DNA from: Poriferisodalis sp022821985
GTDB lineage: Bacteria > Actinomycetota > Acidimicrobiia > Acidimicrobiales > Poriferisodalaceae
Assembly: GCF_965219595.1 (NCBI RefSeq)
Contig: NZ_OZ244781.1
Location: forward strand, 2,170,001 to 2,234,000
DNA: 64,000 bases
Reading direction: 5' to 3'
The notes beneath the pieces are model-generated. The model saw nothing but the letters and a program-made list of their open reading frames with translations. It was not told where the DNA came from and searched no databases. Below, piece by piece: positions 35,272 to 45,100 of the stretch (positions are counted from its first letter, which is position 1; every line of letters starts with the position of its first letter). The translations under genes and the position numbers were made by a program.

Positions 35272-38200
35272 ATGGCGGGCGGGAAACACGTGGCCCTGCT
35301 AGTGGTGAGCTCGGACGATGCGAACAGGCGCCTCTTCCCCGCCGGCCCGCTGCGCGGCAGGTCGCTATTGCGGTGCTTGATTGCGGCCCTTGGCGTACTG
35401 ACCGCTGCTGCGCTGCTGCCGCTCTCTGCGGGCGCGGCGACCCCTCCGCCAGGGCCGTGCGAGTCTGGCTGGGTCGCGCCGACTCCTGCCTCCGTCGCCG
35501 TCACCGACGTCCCGATCGAAGTGGCCTCGACCACTGACGACTACTTTGTTCTGTACATCAGAATCGACAGCAGTTCGCCCACGACAGATCTGCCGATCGC
35601 CGTGGTGTTGGGGGAAGATGGGACCACCTCCCTCGCAGACAATCTCAGTCCGTTGAGCGCCGACCGCTACCTCGTCGAGAAATACTCGGTGAGCCAGCCT
35701 GCCGACATCGACGGTGATTGCATCGACGACCTCACCGAACTCGCAGATCTGGGAACCCACAACCCAGTGAATCCCGGACAAATCAGCGACGACGCCCTCG
35801 GGGCTGTGGCCATTCCGGACCGCAGCGCCTTCGAGATGCTCGCCCTCAAAGGCGTGCCGATCGGCGGAACTTACTTTGGAGATGTGGAGTTCGTCAACTT
35901 CTGGATTTTGAACGCCTTGTCTGATCGCCCGACTGTCTATTTCATGAATACCAACAACACGATTCGGCACTTGGATTTCGCCCAGAAGCTGGGGTTCTAC
36001 GAAACATTCCGTGATGACATACGAGGCACACTCATCTATCACCCAAATGTCGTCGCCCCAGACGGCTCTCTGGGGCTCTACCGCTTTGATGCATCGTCAG
36101 CCCATTGGCGCGATTTTTCGTTCGCACGCGTGGAGCGTGCGCATGAGATTCTCGCGTCTGCGATGCCACTTCTCGACAATAATCTCGCCTACCATCCTGT
36201 CGGCTGGTCATTTTTGGACCAGTACAATCGCCAGAAGGCAGACTTCGATGCATCGAGGGTCAACGTCTTGTTGCAGGAAGACATCTTGCCAGATGTGGCC
36301 TTCGTTGCGCTCAATCAAGCGGAAGGATATGGTCGTCTGCGGTTGATGGAGGACGGAGAGCATCCGCTCCCGTACGATGTTGCTATCTATCGCTCGCTTC
36401 CGAATGATCTGCCCCGTGTTGCTGGGACGATTACGACGGTGCCTCAGACGCCGTTGTCGCATGTGAACTTGCGGGCTGTCCAGAATGGTCTCCCTAATGC
36501 GTTCATTCGGGATGTACTGGATGAGGAGTCGATCGTCTCGCTGATCGGAAGCTATGTTCATTTTTCCGTGACGGCGGACGGGTACACTGTTCGCAAGGCA
36601 TCCAAAGCCGAAGTCGATGCGCATTACGAGAAGCTGCGGCCAGCGCAGATGCAGACGCTGCAGCGTGATTTGAGCGTCACCGAGATCGCATCGCTTGCCG
36701 ATGTAGAGTTCGCTGACTGGACTGCCTTCGGCGTCAAGGCAGCCAACGTTGCTGAGCTTGCACAGCTCTCGCTGCCAGATGGCACTGCACCGGTCGGTTT
36801 CGCGATTCCGTTCTACTTCTACGACGAATTCATGAAGCAGGCGACGGTCACTGAGAAAACTCTGCTCGGCAAGAAGAAGTGGCCCGACGACGAAAAGATC
36901 ACGTTGGCCGCCGGAACGACGCTGGCCAGCGCTGTCACGCAGATGTTGGCCCACGCCAAGTTCCAGGCTGACTATGACATCCAAGAAGAGATGCTGGACG
37001 ACTTGCGTGACGCCATCAAGGATGCCACCACGCCCAAGTTCATCACTGACGCTTTGGCTGCAATGCACGCCAAGTATCCGAACGGACAGTCGTTACGGTA
37101 CCGTTCGAGCACGAACAACGAGGATCTGCCATCGTTCAGCGGTGCCGGTCTCTACAGCTCAAAAACCCAAGATCCTGACGAGACGACAGATGACGGCATC
37201 GACAAGTCGATCAAGAGCGTCTGGGCCAGCTTATGGAACTACCGTGCATTTCGCGAACGCGACTTTCATCGCGTCGACCACACCACGGTTGCCATGGGAG
37301 TGCTCGTACACCCCAACTACGAAGACGAACTCGTCAACGGAGTGGCCGTCAGCTATGACCCATTCACGCATCGGGACGGCATGTACTACGTCAACTCACA
37401 AGTCGGTGAGGACTTGGTCACCAACCCCGAAGCGCTGTCACGACCGGAGGAGATCTTTCTCGACGCCAACGGTATTGCGACGGTGCTGTCGTATTCGAAC
37501 CTGAAGGCTTCACGAGAGCTGCTCATGACCGACGCTCAGATGAAGCAGCTGCGCAGCAATCTCGCCACGATCCACGATCATTTCAAGGCGTTGTACGCCG
37601 TCAAGACCGGCGACGACTATGCGATCGAGATTGAGTTCAAGATCACTGCCGACAACGTGCTGGCCATCAAGCAGGCACGGCCGTGGCTGTTCACCGAACC
37701 GCTCGTCGTGCCCAAACCGACGGTGTCTCTTGCCTTTGTCGACGACCAAGTCACCGAAGGCGACGATCTTCAGCTTGTGGTCACTCGCAGCGGTGGGATC
37801 CAGTCGGTGCCTCTCAGCGTCGGCTTCACGGTGTACGAAACCGGCCAGATGCTCGTGAGCACGTTGCCTGCCGAAGTCACGATTCCTGCGAATCAAACCA
37901 ATGCAACCATCGCTATCGGGACGGAGCCGGACTCTCAAGCCGAGCACAACAGCGTCGTCACCGCCGCCCTGAATGCTGACGTCGGCTATACCCTCGGCGC
38001 TCCTCAGTCAGATACCGCGACCGTCGAAGACGACGACGGCCCGCTGTGTGATGTTGCGACGGCCATCGGCCGGGCGCGTGCTGCGTTTGCGTGGCACACC
38101 GACAACAATGGCGGCAACGAGGTTGTGTTCTGGCAGGTCCTGGCTTATCTGGGGGCTGATCCGTTGCCTGCGCCTCCTGGCGGCGCCGTCCTCGCCTCGA

Positions 38201-41200
38201 CCACTCCTGAGGCGGTGAAGGCGTTCAGCGACGGCAAGTCGTGGCCTGGCTGGGTGCCCATCAACGCCGCCATGTCATGCCATCCCCCGCCGCCCGAGGT
38301 CAGCATCACAGCCGGCGCCGACATCGACGAGGGCGGTGTTGCGGTGTTCACGGTCACCGCCGACCCGGCGCCGACAGCCGCGCTGGCTGTGACCGTGGCG
38401 GTGTCTGCGTCGGGGGATTTCGGTGTGTCGCCGGGGTCGCATACGGTGACGATCCCCACTACCGGCAGCGCGACCTTGACTGTCGCTACGGCCGGCGACT
38501 CGGCTGATGAGGCCGATGGGTCGGTCACTGCGGCGGTCAGTGCTGGCTCGGGCTACAGGGTCTCCGCAACGGTCGGGTCGGCGTCTGTTGGGGTGGCTGA
38601 TGACGATGTGCCTGTGGTCAGCATCGCTGGGGGTGCTGATGTCGGTGAGGGCGGCGATGCGGTGTTCACGGTGTCTGCCAGTCCTGCGCCGTGGGCGGGG
38701 TTGGATGTGTCTGTGGCAGTCGCCCAGACTGGTGACTTCGGCGTGACGCCGGGTTCGCGGACGGTCACGGTCCCGACGTCAGGCACGGCGACGCTCACGG
38801 TCACTACAGCCGACGACAGCGCTGACGAGGCTGACGGGTCGGTCACTGCGACCGTCGGCGTAGGGAGCGGTTACACGGTGTCGGCGACTGCGGGCACGGC
38901 TGCGGTCGCGGTGCGAGATGACGACGATCCGCCGGTGTCTGATCCTGTGGTGAGCATCACGGCGGGCAGCGGTATCAGCGAGGGCGGCGACGCGGTGTTC
39001 ACGGTGTCTGCTGTTCCGGCGCCGTCGGCTGCGTTGACAGTCACCGTGTCGGTCTCCCAGACCGGCGATTACGGCATCACTGGCGGTTCGCGTCAGGTGA
39101 CCATCCCCGCCTCCGGGACCGCGACGCTGACGGTGGCGACGGCGAACGACTCGACGGACGAGGCTGACGGGTCGGTGACGGCGAACCTCAGCACCGGCGC
39201 TGGCTACACGGTCTCTGCGGCGGCGGGTTCGGCGTCGGTGGCGGTGTCTGATGACGATGATGCGGTGCCGGTGGCCGATCCGTGCGTGGCGGTGCTGTCG
39301 GGCGACGGGAGCGTCACCGGGCAGTGGGCTGCGGGGTGCGGTTCGTCGGCGCGTGCGGGCCGTTTTGCGCGGTTCTTTTCGTTCTCGTTGGACGGCCCGG
39401 GCCGGGTGACGATTGATCTGGAGTCGTCGGCTGACACGTATTTGTATCTGCGCCGGGGTGTGGGCCAGAGGTCGGGTGCTGCGGTGGCGTCTGACGATGA
39501 CGGCGGCGGCAGCTTTGACTCGCGGATCAGTCGGACGCTGGGGGCGGGCGGTTACACGATCGAGGCGACGACGTTTCACGCGTCGACGCCGGGGTCGTTC
39601 ACGCTGACGGTCGCTGGCATTCCGGCGCAGACGGTGGTCCAGCCGGACCCGGAGGTCGCTATCGCTGCGGGCGGCGGGATCACCGAGGGTGGCGACGCGG
39701 TGTTCACGGTGTCTGCGGTTCCGGTGCCGTCGGCGGCGTTGGACGTGACCGTGGCGGTCGTCGTGTCGGGCGATTTCGGTGTGTCGCCGGGGTCGCACAC
39801 CGTCACGGTCCCCGCCTCGGGCACTGTCACGCTGACGGTGGCGACGACCGGCGACTTGGTCGACGAGGCTGACGGGTCGGTCACCGCCACTGTCAATACC
39901 GGTACGGGTTACACCGTGTCCCAGTCTGCGGGCACCGCGTCGGTTGCGGTGGCCGATGACGACGACCCGGCCCCGCCGCCGTCGGTGTGCGTGCCGTCTT
40001 TGCCGTCTGACGCGGTGACGGTGTCTGAGGTGACTGGCTGGCGCGGCGAGTATTCCCATGCTGCCCATCAGCAGCGCTGGGATCGGGTGCTGGCCGCGTT
40101 GGGGGTGGACACCGGCGAGGAGGCGATGACCGTGGCCGACGCGCAGGCGGTCAAGGCGCAGTTCGACAATGACCGCTGGGACCGCACGGTGCGCACGCTG
40201 GTGGCCATGGCCCAGTGCGACGACGACCCGCCGCCTGCGGCTGTTCCTGTGGTGAGCGTCGCGGCCGGCGGCGGGATCGCCGAGGGCGGCGACGCGACGT
40301 TCACGGTCACTGCTGATCCGGCGCCGACAGCGGCTTTGACGGTGGACGTGACCGTGGCTCAGACAGGCGACTTCGGCGTGGCGACCGGCACGCGCCAGGT
40401 GACCGTCCCGACATCGGGCACAGTCACGCTGACGGTGGCCACCGTGAACGACTCCGCGGATGAGGCCGACGGGTCGGTCGCTGTCACGATCAACGGCGGC
40501 ACCGGCTACACCGTGTCCCCCACAGCGGGCACAGCCACGGTCGCGGTCGCGGACGACGACGATCCGCCTGCGCCTGTGGCTGATCCTGAGGTCAGCATCA
40601 CAGCAGGCGGCGGGGTCACCGAGGGCGGCGACGCGACCTTCACGGTCACCGCGGACCCGGCGCCGACGGCGGCTTTGACGGTGGACGTGACCGTGGCTCA
40701 GGTCGGCGATTTCGGCGTGTCGCCGGGCTCTCGGACGGTGACGGTGCCCACCGGCGGCAGTGTCACGCTCACCGTGGCGACGGCGAACGACACCGCCGAT
40801 GAGGCCGACGGGTCGGTCACAGCGACCGTCAGCGCCGGCAGCGGCTACACGATCTCCGCGACCGCCGGCACAGCAACGGTCGCTGTCGCCGATGACGACG
40901 ACCCGCCTGAGGTGACCGTCACGGCCGGCGGCGGGGTCACCGAGGGCGGCGACGCGGTGTTCACGGTCACTGCTGACCCTGCGCCGTCGGCGGCTTTGAC
41001 GGTGGAGGTGACCGTTTCGCAGTCGGGCGATTACGGCGTAGCGGTCGGCACGCGTCAAGTGACCATCCCGACTTCGGGCACTGTCACCTTGACCGTCGCC
41101 ACGACCGGCGATAGCACCGACGAGGCCGAGGGCACGGTCACGGCGACGGTGGGTTCGGGCAGCGGCTACACCGTGTCCCCGTCGGCGGGCACAGCCGCGG

Positions 41201-41574
41201 TGGCGGTGGCCGACGACGACGACCCGCCGCCGAACGCGACGCCGTCGTTGTCGATCAGCGACGCGTCGGCTAGCGAGGGCGGCACGCTGACCTTCACGGT
41301 GACGCTCAGTCCGGCCAGCGGCCGTTATGTGTGGGTGCACTATTACGCGCGACCTGCGTTCGGGGCTGAGTTGTCGGCGACGTTCGCGGACTTCGCGCAG
41401 GCCTACGGGATGCTGACCTTCAGTCCCGGCGAGACAACCAAGACCATCACCGTGGCAGCGGTCGACGACAGCCGAACCGAAGACGACGAGACGTTCAGAG
41501 TCGTGCTGTACTCCGCGTCGCAAGCAGCGATCGCCGACGGCGAAGGCATCGGCACCATCACCGACAACGACTGA
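35272..41574 (+). CDS. Giant exported protein: permuted PEP-synthase-like swivel/ATP-grasp module fused to nine Calx-beta domains
   Basis: A 2100-residue protein. A signal peptide spans about 28-56 (RSLLRCLIAALGVLTAAALL, then SAGAA). A Ca-binding-type loop DIDGDCIDDLTELADLG follows (about 144-160). A PEP-enzyme swivel motif TPLSHVNLRAVQNGLPNA carries the candidate phospho-His397. Next is a full ATP-grasp domain: VKAANVAEL (Lys489), RSSTNNEDLPSFSGAG (from Arg611), VWASLWNYRAFRERD and a final IKQARPW near 806. Calx-beta domains start near 817, 1010, 1114, 1226, 1460, 1659, 1773, 1880 and 1992. A PPC-like beta domain (about 1337-1455) and two related helical modules (about 925-1003, 1574-1655) interrupt them. 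The PEP/pyruvate barrel is absent. No sorting signal or terminal anchor is seen. The biochemical role is unknown. Confidence 0.87.
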   Translation: MAGGKHVALLVVSSDDANRRLFPAGPLRGRSLLRCLIAALGVLTAAALLPLSAGAATPPPGPCESGWVAPTPASVAVTDVPIEVASTTDDYFVLYIRIDSSSPTTDLPIAVVLGEDGTTSLADNLSPLSADRYLVEKYSVSQPADIDGDCIDDLTELADLGTHNPVNPGQISDDALGAVAIPDRSAFEMLALKGVPIGGTYFGDVEFVNFWILNALSDRPTVYFMNTNNTIRHLDFAQKLGFYETFRDDIRGTLIYHPNVVAPDGSLGLYRFDASSAHWRDFSFARVERAHEILASAMPLLDNNLAYHPVGWSFLDQYNRQKADFDASRVNVLLQEDILPDVAFVALNQAEGYGRLRLMEDGEHPLPYDVAIYRSLPNDLPRVAGTITTVPQTPLSHVNLRAVQNGLPNAFIRDVLDEESIVSLIGSYVHFSVTADGYTVRKASKAEVDAHYEKLRPAQMQTLQRDLSVTEIASLADVEFADWTAFGVKAANVAELAQLSLPDGTAPVGFAIPFYFYDEFMKQATVTEKTLLGKKKWPDDEKITLAAGTTLASAVTQMLAHAKFQADYDIQEEMLDDLRDAIKDATTPKFITDALAAMHAKYPNGQSLRYRSSTNNEDLPSFSGAGLYSSKTQDPDETTDDGIDKSIKSVWASLWNYRAFRERDFHRVDHTTVAMGVLVHPNYEDELVNGVAVSYDPFTHRDGMYYVNSQVGEDLVTNPEALSRPEEIFLDANGIATVLSYSNLKASRELLMTDAQMKQLRSNLATIHDHFKALYAVKTGDDYAIEIEFKITADNVLAIKQARPWLFTEPLVVPKPTVSLAFVDDQVTEGDDLQLVVTRSGGIQSVPLSVGFTVYETGQMLVSTLPAEVTIPANQTNATIAIGTEPDSQAEHNSVVTAALNADVGYTLGAPQSDTATVEDDDGPLCDVATAIGRARAAFAWHTDNNGGNEVVFWQVLAYLGADPLPAPPGGAVLASTTPEAVKAFSDGKSWPGWVPINAAMSCHPPPPEVSITAGADIDEGGVAVFTVTADPAPTAALAVTVAVSASGDFGVSPGSHTVTIPTTGSATLTVATAGDSADEADGSVTAAVSAGSGYRVSATVGSASVGVADDDVPVVSIAGGADVGEGGDAVFTVSASPAPWAGLDVSVAVAQTGDFGVTPGSRTVTVPTSGTATLTVTTADDSADEADGSVTATVGVGSGYTVSATAGTAAVAVRDDDDPPVSDPVVSITAGSGISEGGDAVFTVSAVPAPSAALTVTVSVSQTGDYGITGGSRQVTIPASGTATLTVATANDSTDEADGSVTANLSTGAGYTVSAAAGSASVAVSDDDDAVPVADPCVAVLSGDGSVTGQWAAGCGSSARAGRFARFFSFSLDGPGRVTIDLESSADTYLYLRRGVGQRSGAAVASDDDGGGSFDSRISRTLGAGGYTIEATTFHASTPGSFTLTVAGIPAQTVVQPDPEVAIAAGGGITEGGDAVFTVSAVPVPSAALDVTVAVVVSGDFGVSPGSHTVTVPASGTVTLTVATTGDLVDEADGSVTATVNTGTGYTVSQSAGTASVAVADDDDPAPPPSVCVPSLPSDAVTVSEVTGWRGEYSHAAHQQRWDRVLAALGVDTGEEAMTVADAQAVKAQFDNDRWDRTVRTLVAMAQCDDDPPPAAVPVVSVAAGGGIAEGGDATFTVTADPAPTAALTVDVTVAQTGDFGVATGTRQVTVPTSGTVTLTVATVNDSADEADGSVAVTINGGTGYTVSPTAGTATVAVADDDDPPAPVADPEVSITAGGGVTEGGDATFTVTADPAPTAALTVDVTVAQVGDFGVSPGSRTVTVPTGGSVTLTVATANDTADEADGSVTATVSAGSGYTISATAGTATVAVADDDDPPEVTVTAGGGVTEGGDAVFTVTADPAPSAALTVEVTVSQSGDYGVAVGTRQVTIPTSGTVTLTVATTGDSTDEAEGTVTATVGSGSGYTVSPSAGTAAVAVADDDDPPPNATPSLSISDASASEGGTLTFTVTLSPASGRYVWVHYYARPAFGAELSATFADFAQAYGMLTFSPGETTKTITVAAVDDSRTEDDETFRVVLYSASQAAIADGEGIGTITDND
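38299..41574 (+). repeat. Repeated Calx-beta coding segments
   Basis: Eight tandem copies at DNA level of a module of roughly 310-340 nt within the giant gene, each containing GAGGGCGGC followed by a TTCACGGT block and ending in GATGACGAC codons. Such repeats invite recombination and collapsed assembly, so copy number may vary. Confidence 0.8.
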
Positions 41575-41580
41575 CGCCAG

Positions 41581-44500
41581 TCACACGAGGGCGAGCCAGG
41601 TGACGCAGTAGACGTCGTCAGGCGTGATCTCGGGCAAGGGCTCGGGTGGCTCGTAGGGCTGCAGGCCGAGCGCGTCGATCACCCTGATGATCTCGGCGGC
41701 CTGCTCAGCCGGACTCGCCGAGCTCTTGAGCGCTGCGGCGAGCGTTCGGATGGTCCGCTCCGGGTAGGGCGCCGTGATCGTGTCGACGGTGCGGTCGATG
41801 TCGTCTTGCGTCATCTCCGGAGGCGAGTGGTCGCTCACCACTTCTGCGGCGCGGGCCAGCCGAGGCGAAATCCGCGGCTCGAGGTTCGCCTTGTCGGACA
41901 TGACGTTCCATTTGCGGACAATGTCGTCCTGGGCAACTTTCCACGCTTCGAATGCGCCTTCGACATCGGAGTATTCCAATGTGCGCGGGGTCTCGAAGCC
42001 GGCAGGCGGGCGGGCGAGGTCGAGGCAGGCCAGCGACTCGACTACCACCTCATCGGGAGCTGACCCATCTCGGTCGACGAATCGGAACAGGGGCGCCGGG
42101 TGGTCGCCGACGCGGGCGCAAAAGACGTAGCCGGCTCGCCCGTCGACGGCATGGGCTGCCATTCCCGAACCCGAGCCCCACGGCAGCGCGGCGATGTGTT
42201 CTGCGAGATCTGCGTCCTCCATTGCCCGGCGCAGCTCCTGGCGGAACTCCTCGCCCGACAGGACGCCCTTCGCGGTTCCGCCTCGCTCGAACATGGTTGC
42301 GTCCTCGCGACGGATGCGTTCAATCTCCTCGCGTGTCTCGGTGAAGTTGAGCTCGTGATGCTTGCCTTGATCGGGCAGTATCTCGCCGACGCCCACACTG
42401 GCCGCCGCTTGCGCGATCTTGCGGTGCAGTCGTTCGGAGAGGCCGAGTAGGTCGTCCAACCGGCTGTCGGGAAAGACGCAGCGCAGAAACACCTCCGCGT
42501 GGCGCGAGCCGATGCGGTCGATGCGCCCGTGACGCTGCACGAGGCGCATCGGATTCCACGGAAGGTCGTAGTTGACGATGTGGCAGGCCTGCTGCAGGTT
42601 CACGCCTTCGGCCAGCACATCGGTTGCCACCACGATGTCGTACAGGTCGTCGTCGTGGCCCTCGGGCGCATCGGTGGTGCGCGGGGCGAATCCCCACAGC
42701 ACCGATTCCTTGTCGGCAGAGCCCGAGCTGCCTGCCACCGAGGCGATGCGCCCTTGGTAGGCAGCGAGCCGCTCGTCTGTGTGCGACACCGTTTCGAGGT
42801 GCTCGACAATCCAGTCGACGGTGTCGGCGTAGTAGCTGAAGATCAGCACCTTGTGCCGGTCGCGGGTGTCTTCGGCACCGATGCCATGGGCACGTGCGTC
42901 GGCGGCGATAGCGGCAAGCTCGTCGGTGAGGGCAGCCAGGTTCGGGTCTGCGTCCCGCGTCACGGTGCGTGCCTCGGCCGCAAAGTCGCGCAGCAGTTCT
43001 CGGTCACGCTCGGTGTCTCGGCGCAACCGCTTGATGTCGAATTCTGCGGCGTCGTCGGTGACGTGCACGAGGTGATCCAGGAATGCGTCACGCTGCTTGT
43101 CGTCGAGATCATCGGTGTCGGCGGCGATCCAGTCCGCCAGTACGTCCCCGGTGCCCACCCGGCCTCCGTCGAGCAGGGACAGGAACGCGTCGTGGCTATT
43201 TGCCATGCGCTCGCAGGTCTCTGCGAAGGCGTGGGGCGACGATTCGAAACGCTTCAACAGGCCCGAGCGCAGCAGCCCGGTGAGCTGCAACTCGTAGGTG
43301 TCGATCGCGTGGTCAAGCCGGTAGCGCGAGGGTGCGTAGCGCGCCAGTGTGAGGGCGCTTGTGTCAGTGGATTCGTCAGTCAGCGTGCACCCAGCGCTTG
43401 CCGGATCATCGGTCTTGGCAACGTCAGACTCCCCAGTGCTGACGACAGGGTCGGCATCGAGCGCTGCGGCGAACCGGTCGAAGAATCCGGGCAGGACCGC
43501 GTCGAGGTCGTAGTTCACCTTGCGGACCCGAGGGGTCGGGAAGACGATCGGCGTGTCGTGTCCGCCTATGCGCACGATGTCGTTGGGGTAGAAGCGCTTT
43601 ACGAACGAACGGGTGCGGCGCACGGCCACGGCGTCGAGCACGTCGAAGAGATGCTCAGGAGTCAGGTCGTCGGGGTTGAGCGCGACGGCCTTGGCGAAGT
43701 GATCGCGCAGCGAGCCGATGCCGACATCGGCGAACTCCGCGTCGTTGCGCAGGAAGTAGCCCAGCAGGTGGTACAAGTCCCACAGGCTGTTGTTTACCGG
43801 CGTCGCAGTCAGCATGACGAGTTGCTTCGGCGGCGATCCGGCGAGCAGCCGTCGCAGCGCTTGTGCCCGCTGCGTGGATGGATTGCGCAGATTGTGTGCC
43901 TCGTCGATCACCACCATCGCGTAGTCGTTGACGTCGAGCTGGTCGAGCGTGATGCCGGTGGCGTGCTCGGGGTTGAGGCGCGAGTCACCCATCAACTCCT
44001 CGAACGACACGAGCTCCATCGGCAGGTTGTGTTCGGCTCGGAACGCGCGCCACGGGCCGTCTCGCAGCGTGGCAGGTGTGATCACCAGCACCTTCTGGCG
44101 GCGCTCCAGGGCGGCTTCGCGAATCAGCTCGCCAGCGAGGAACGTCTTGCCGAGACCGACCTCGTCGGCCACCAACACACCGTGCCGCTCGTCGAGGATG
44201 CGGCGCGCCCGCCACAGTCCGTCTGCTTGGAACGAGGTGAGGTGAATCTGCGGGGCACCCTCGGCGTCAGCTTCGGCTTGCAGTTCGTCGCCGTAGCGCT
44301 CCCACAGCATCCGCAGGTACACGAGTTGCGGTGAGTGCGGCTCGAACCTGGCCTCGAACAGGGCGGCCAGATCGTACGGGGCTGCCTGATCCCACAGCTC
44401 GTCGAACCACTCCTGCACTTGTGTCACGACGTACGGTGCGTAGTTGCCGAGGTTCAGCTCCAGGTTGGATGCCAGCCCGGCGTAGGTGAAGTTGGACGAT

Positions 44501-45021
44501 CCGGCCACGACGCCGTGAGATCGGTCGCCCACCACGAAAGCCTTGCCGTGCAGGAATCGGCCCTCGAGACGCCGCACTTCCACGCTTGGCGATGCCAGCC
44601 AATCGGTGAGGCGTCGCGCCGCTGCGTGGGACTGGCGGCTGAAGCCCAAGTGGTCGCGTTCGAACCGGAGGAGCTGCTCCTGTTTCGCCAGCGCGCTGTG
44701 CATCCGGGCCCGAGCTGCCCGTGCCGGGTGAGCAGGCTCGGTGTGCAGTGCTCGTCGGCGGTTCTCCGGCGGCTGCGGCTCGGCGCCCAACAGGAGCCGG
44801 ACGCCTGATGCATGGTCGAGTGCGTCGGCCAGCAGGGAATAGCCGCCGACATTGAAATAGGCGGTTGCAATGTCCACTGCGGCACCGCCCACGAAGCCGG
44901 TAGCGGCATGGGTGATGAACCCGTTGAGCGCCTGCGCCACTGTCTGGCCGCCACGGTTGACCGCCAGCTCGGGCTTGCTCGGCATCTCAGCCATTGCGGA
45001 CTGACCCGAAGCGTCGCTCAC
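41581..45021 (-). CDS. PLD-nuclease plus SNF2-family helicase, restriction/defence type
   Basis: An 1146-residue protein from GTG 45021. The N-terminal PLDc domain has one HKD-like motif, FLHGKAFVVGDRSHGVVAGS followed by SNFTYAG (about 155-185). The SNF2 helicase has Walker A VADEVGLGKTFLAGELI (about 285), motif II VVIDEAHNLRNPS (about 370), motif III MLTATPVNNSLWDLYHLLG, and in the helicase C half VATDVLAEGVNLQQACHIVN and VQRHGRIDRIGSRHAEVF (about 830). The last 200 residues are unassigned. It follows the fragmented methyltransferase by 79 nt on the same strand; helicase-nuclease beside a modification enzyme is the usual layout of ATP-dependent restriction or DISARM/BREX-like modules, but it does not match a named system closely enough to assign. 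Confidence 0.86.
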   Translation of the reverse strand: MSDASGQSAMAEMPSKPELAVNRGGQTVAQALNGFITHAATGFVGGAAVDIATAYFNVGGYSLLADALDHASGVRLLLGAEPQPPENRRRALHTEPAHPARAARARMHSALAKQEQLLRFERDHLGFSRQSHAAARRLTDWLASPSVEVRRLEGRFLHGKAFVVGDRSHGVVAGSSNFTYAGLASNLELNLGNYAPYVVTQVQEWFDELWDQAAPYDLAALFEARFEPHSPQLVYLRMLWERYGDELQAEADAEGAPQIHLTSFQADGLWRARRILDERHGVLVADEVGLGKTFLAGELIREAALERRQKVLVITPATLRDGPWRAFRAEHNLPMELVSFEELMGDSRLNPEHATGITLDQLDVNDYAMVVIDEAHNLRNPSTQRAQALRRLLAGSPPKQLVMLTATPVNNSLWDLYHLLGYFLRNDAEFADVGIGSLRDHFAKAVALNPDDLTPEHLFDVLDAVAVRRTRSFVKRFYPNDIVRIGGHDTPIVFPTPRVRKVNYDLDAVLPGFFDRFAAALDADPVVSTGESDVAKTDDPASAGCTLTDESTDTSALTLARYAPSRYRLDHAIDTYELQLTGLLRSGLLKRFESSPHAFAETCERMANSHDAFLSLLDGGRVGTGDVLADWIAADTDDLDDKQRDAFLDHLVHVTDDAAEFDIKRLRRDTERDRELLRDFAAEARTVTRDADPNLAALTDELAAIAADARAHGIGAEDTRDRHKVLIFSYYADTVDWIVEHLETVSHTDERLAAYQGRIASVAGSSGSADKESVLWGFAPRTTDAPEGHDDDLYDIVVATDVLAEGVNLQQACHIVNYDLPWNPMRLVQRHGRIDRIGSRHAEVFLRCVFPDSRLDDLLGLSERLHRKIAQAAASVGVGEILPDQGKHHELNFTETREEIERIRREDATMFERGGTAKGVLSGEEFRQELRRAMEDADLAEHIAALPWGSGSGMAAHAVDGRAGYVFCARVGDHPAPLFRFVDRDGSAPDEVVVESLACLDLARPPAGFETPRTLEYSDVEGAFEAWKVAQDDIVRKWNVMSDKANLEPRISPRLARAAEVVSDHSPPEMTQDDIDRTVDTITAPYPERTIRTLAAALKSSASPAEQAAEIIRVIDALGLQPYEPPEPLPEITPDDVYCVTWLALV

Positions 45022-45100
45022 GGTATCCCGGCGTGTGAGCGTTCATGAGGTTCGCCTGCGCTGTCGAAACAGCCGGTGATCTCTTCCGCCCGCGGACCTG

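Noticed and set aside
38779..41523. 914-codon minus-strand ORF, Arg/His-rich
   Set aside because: Antisense to the Calx-beta repeats, whose repetitive GC-rich codons leave a stop-free shadow.
35272..41574. Repeat block read as a CRISPR or transposon array
   Set aside because: Repeats are coding, in frame, and each encodes a Calx-beta domain; no short direct repeats with unique spacers.
42499..44334. 611-codon plus-strand ORF
   Set aside because: Antisense to the PLD-SNF2 helicase, which carries complete motifs.
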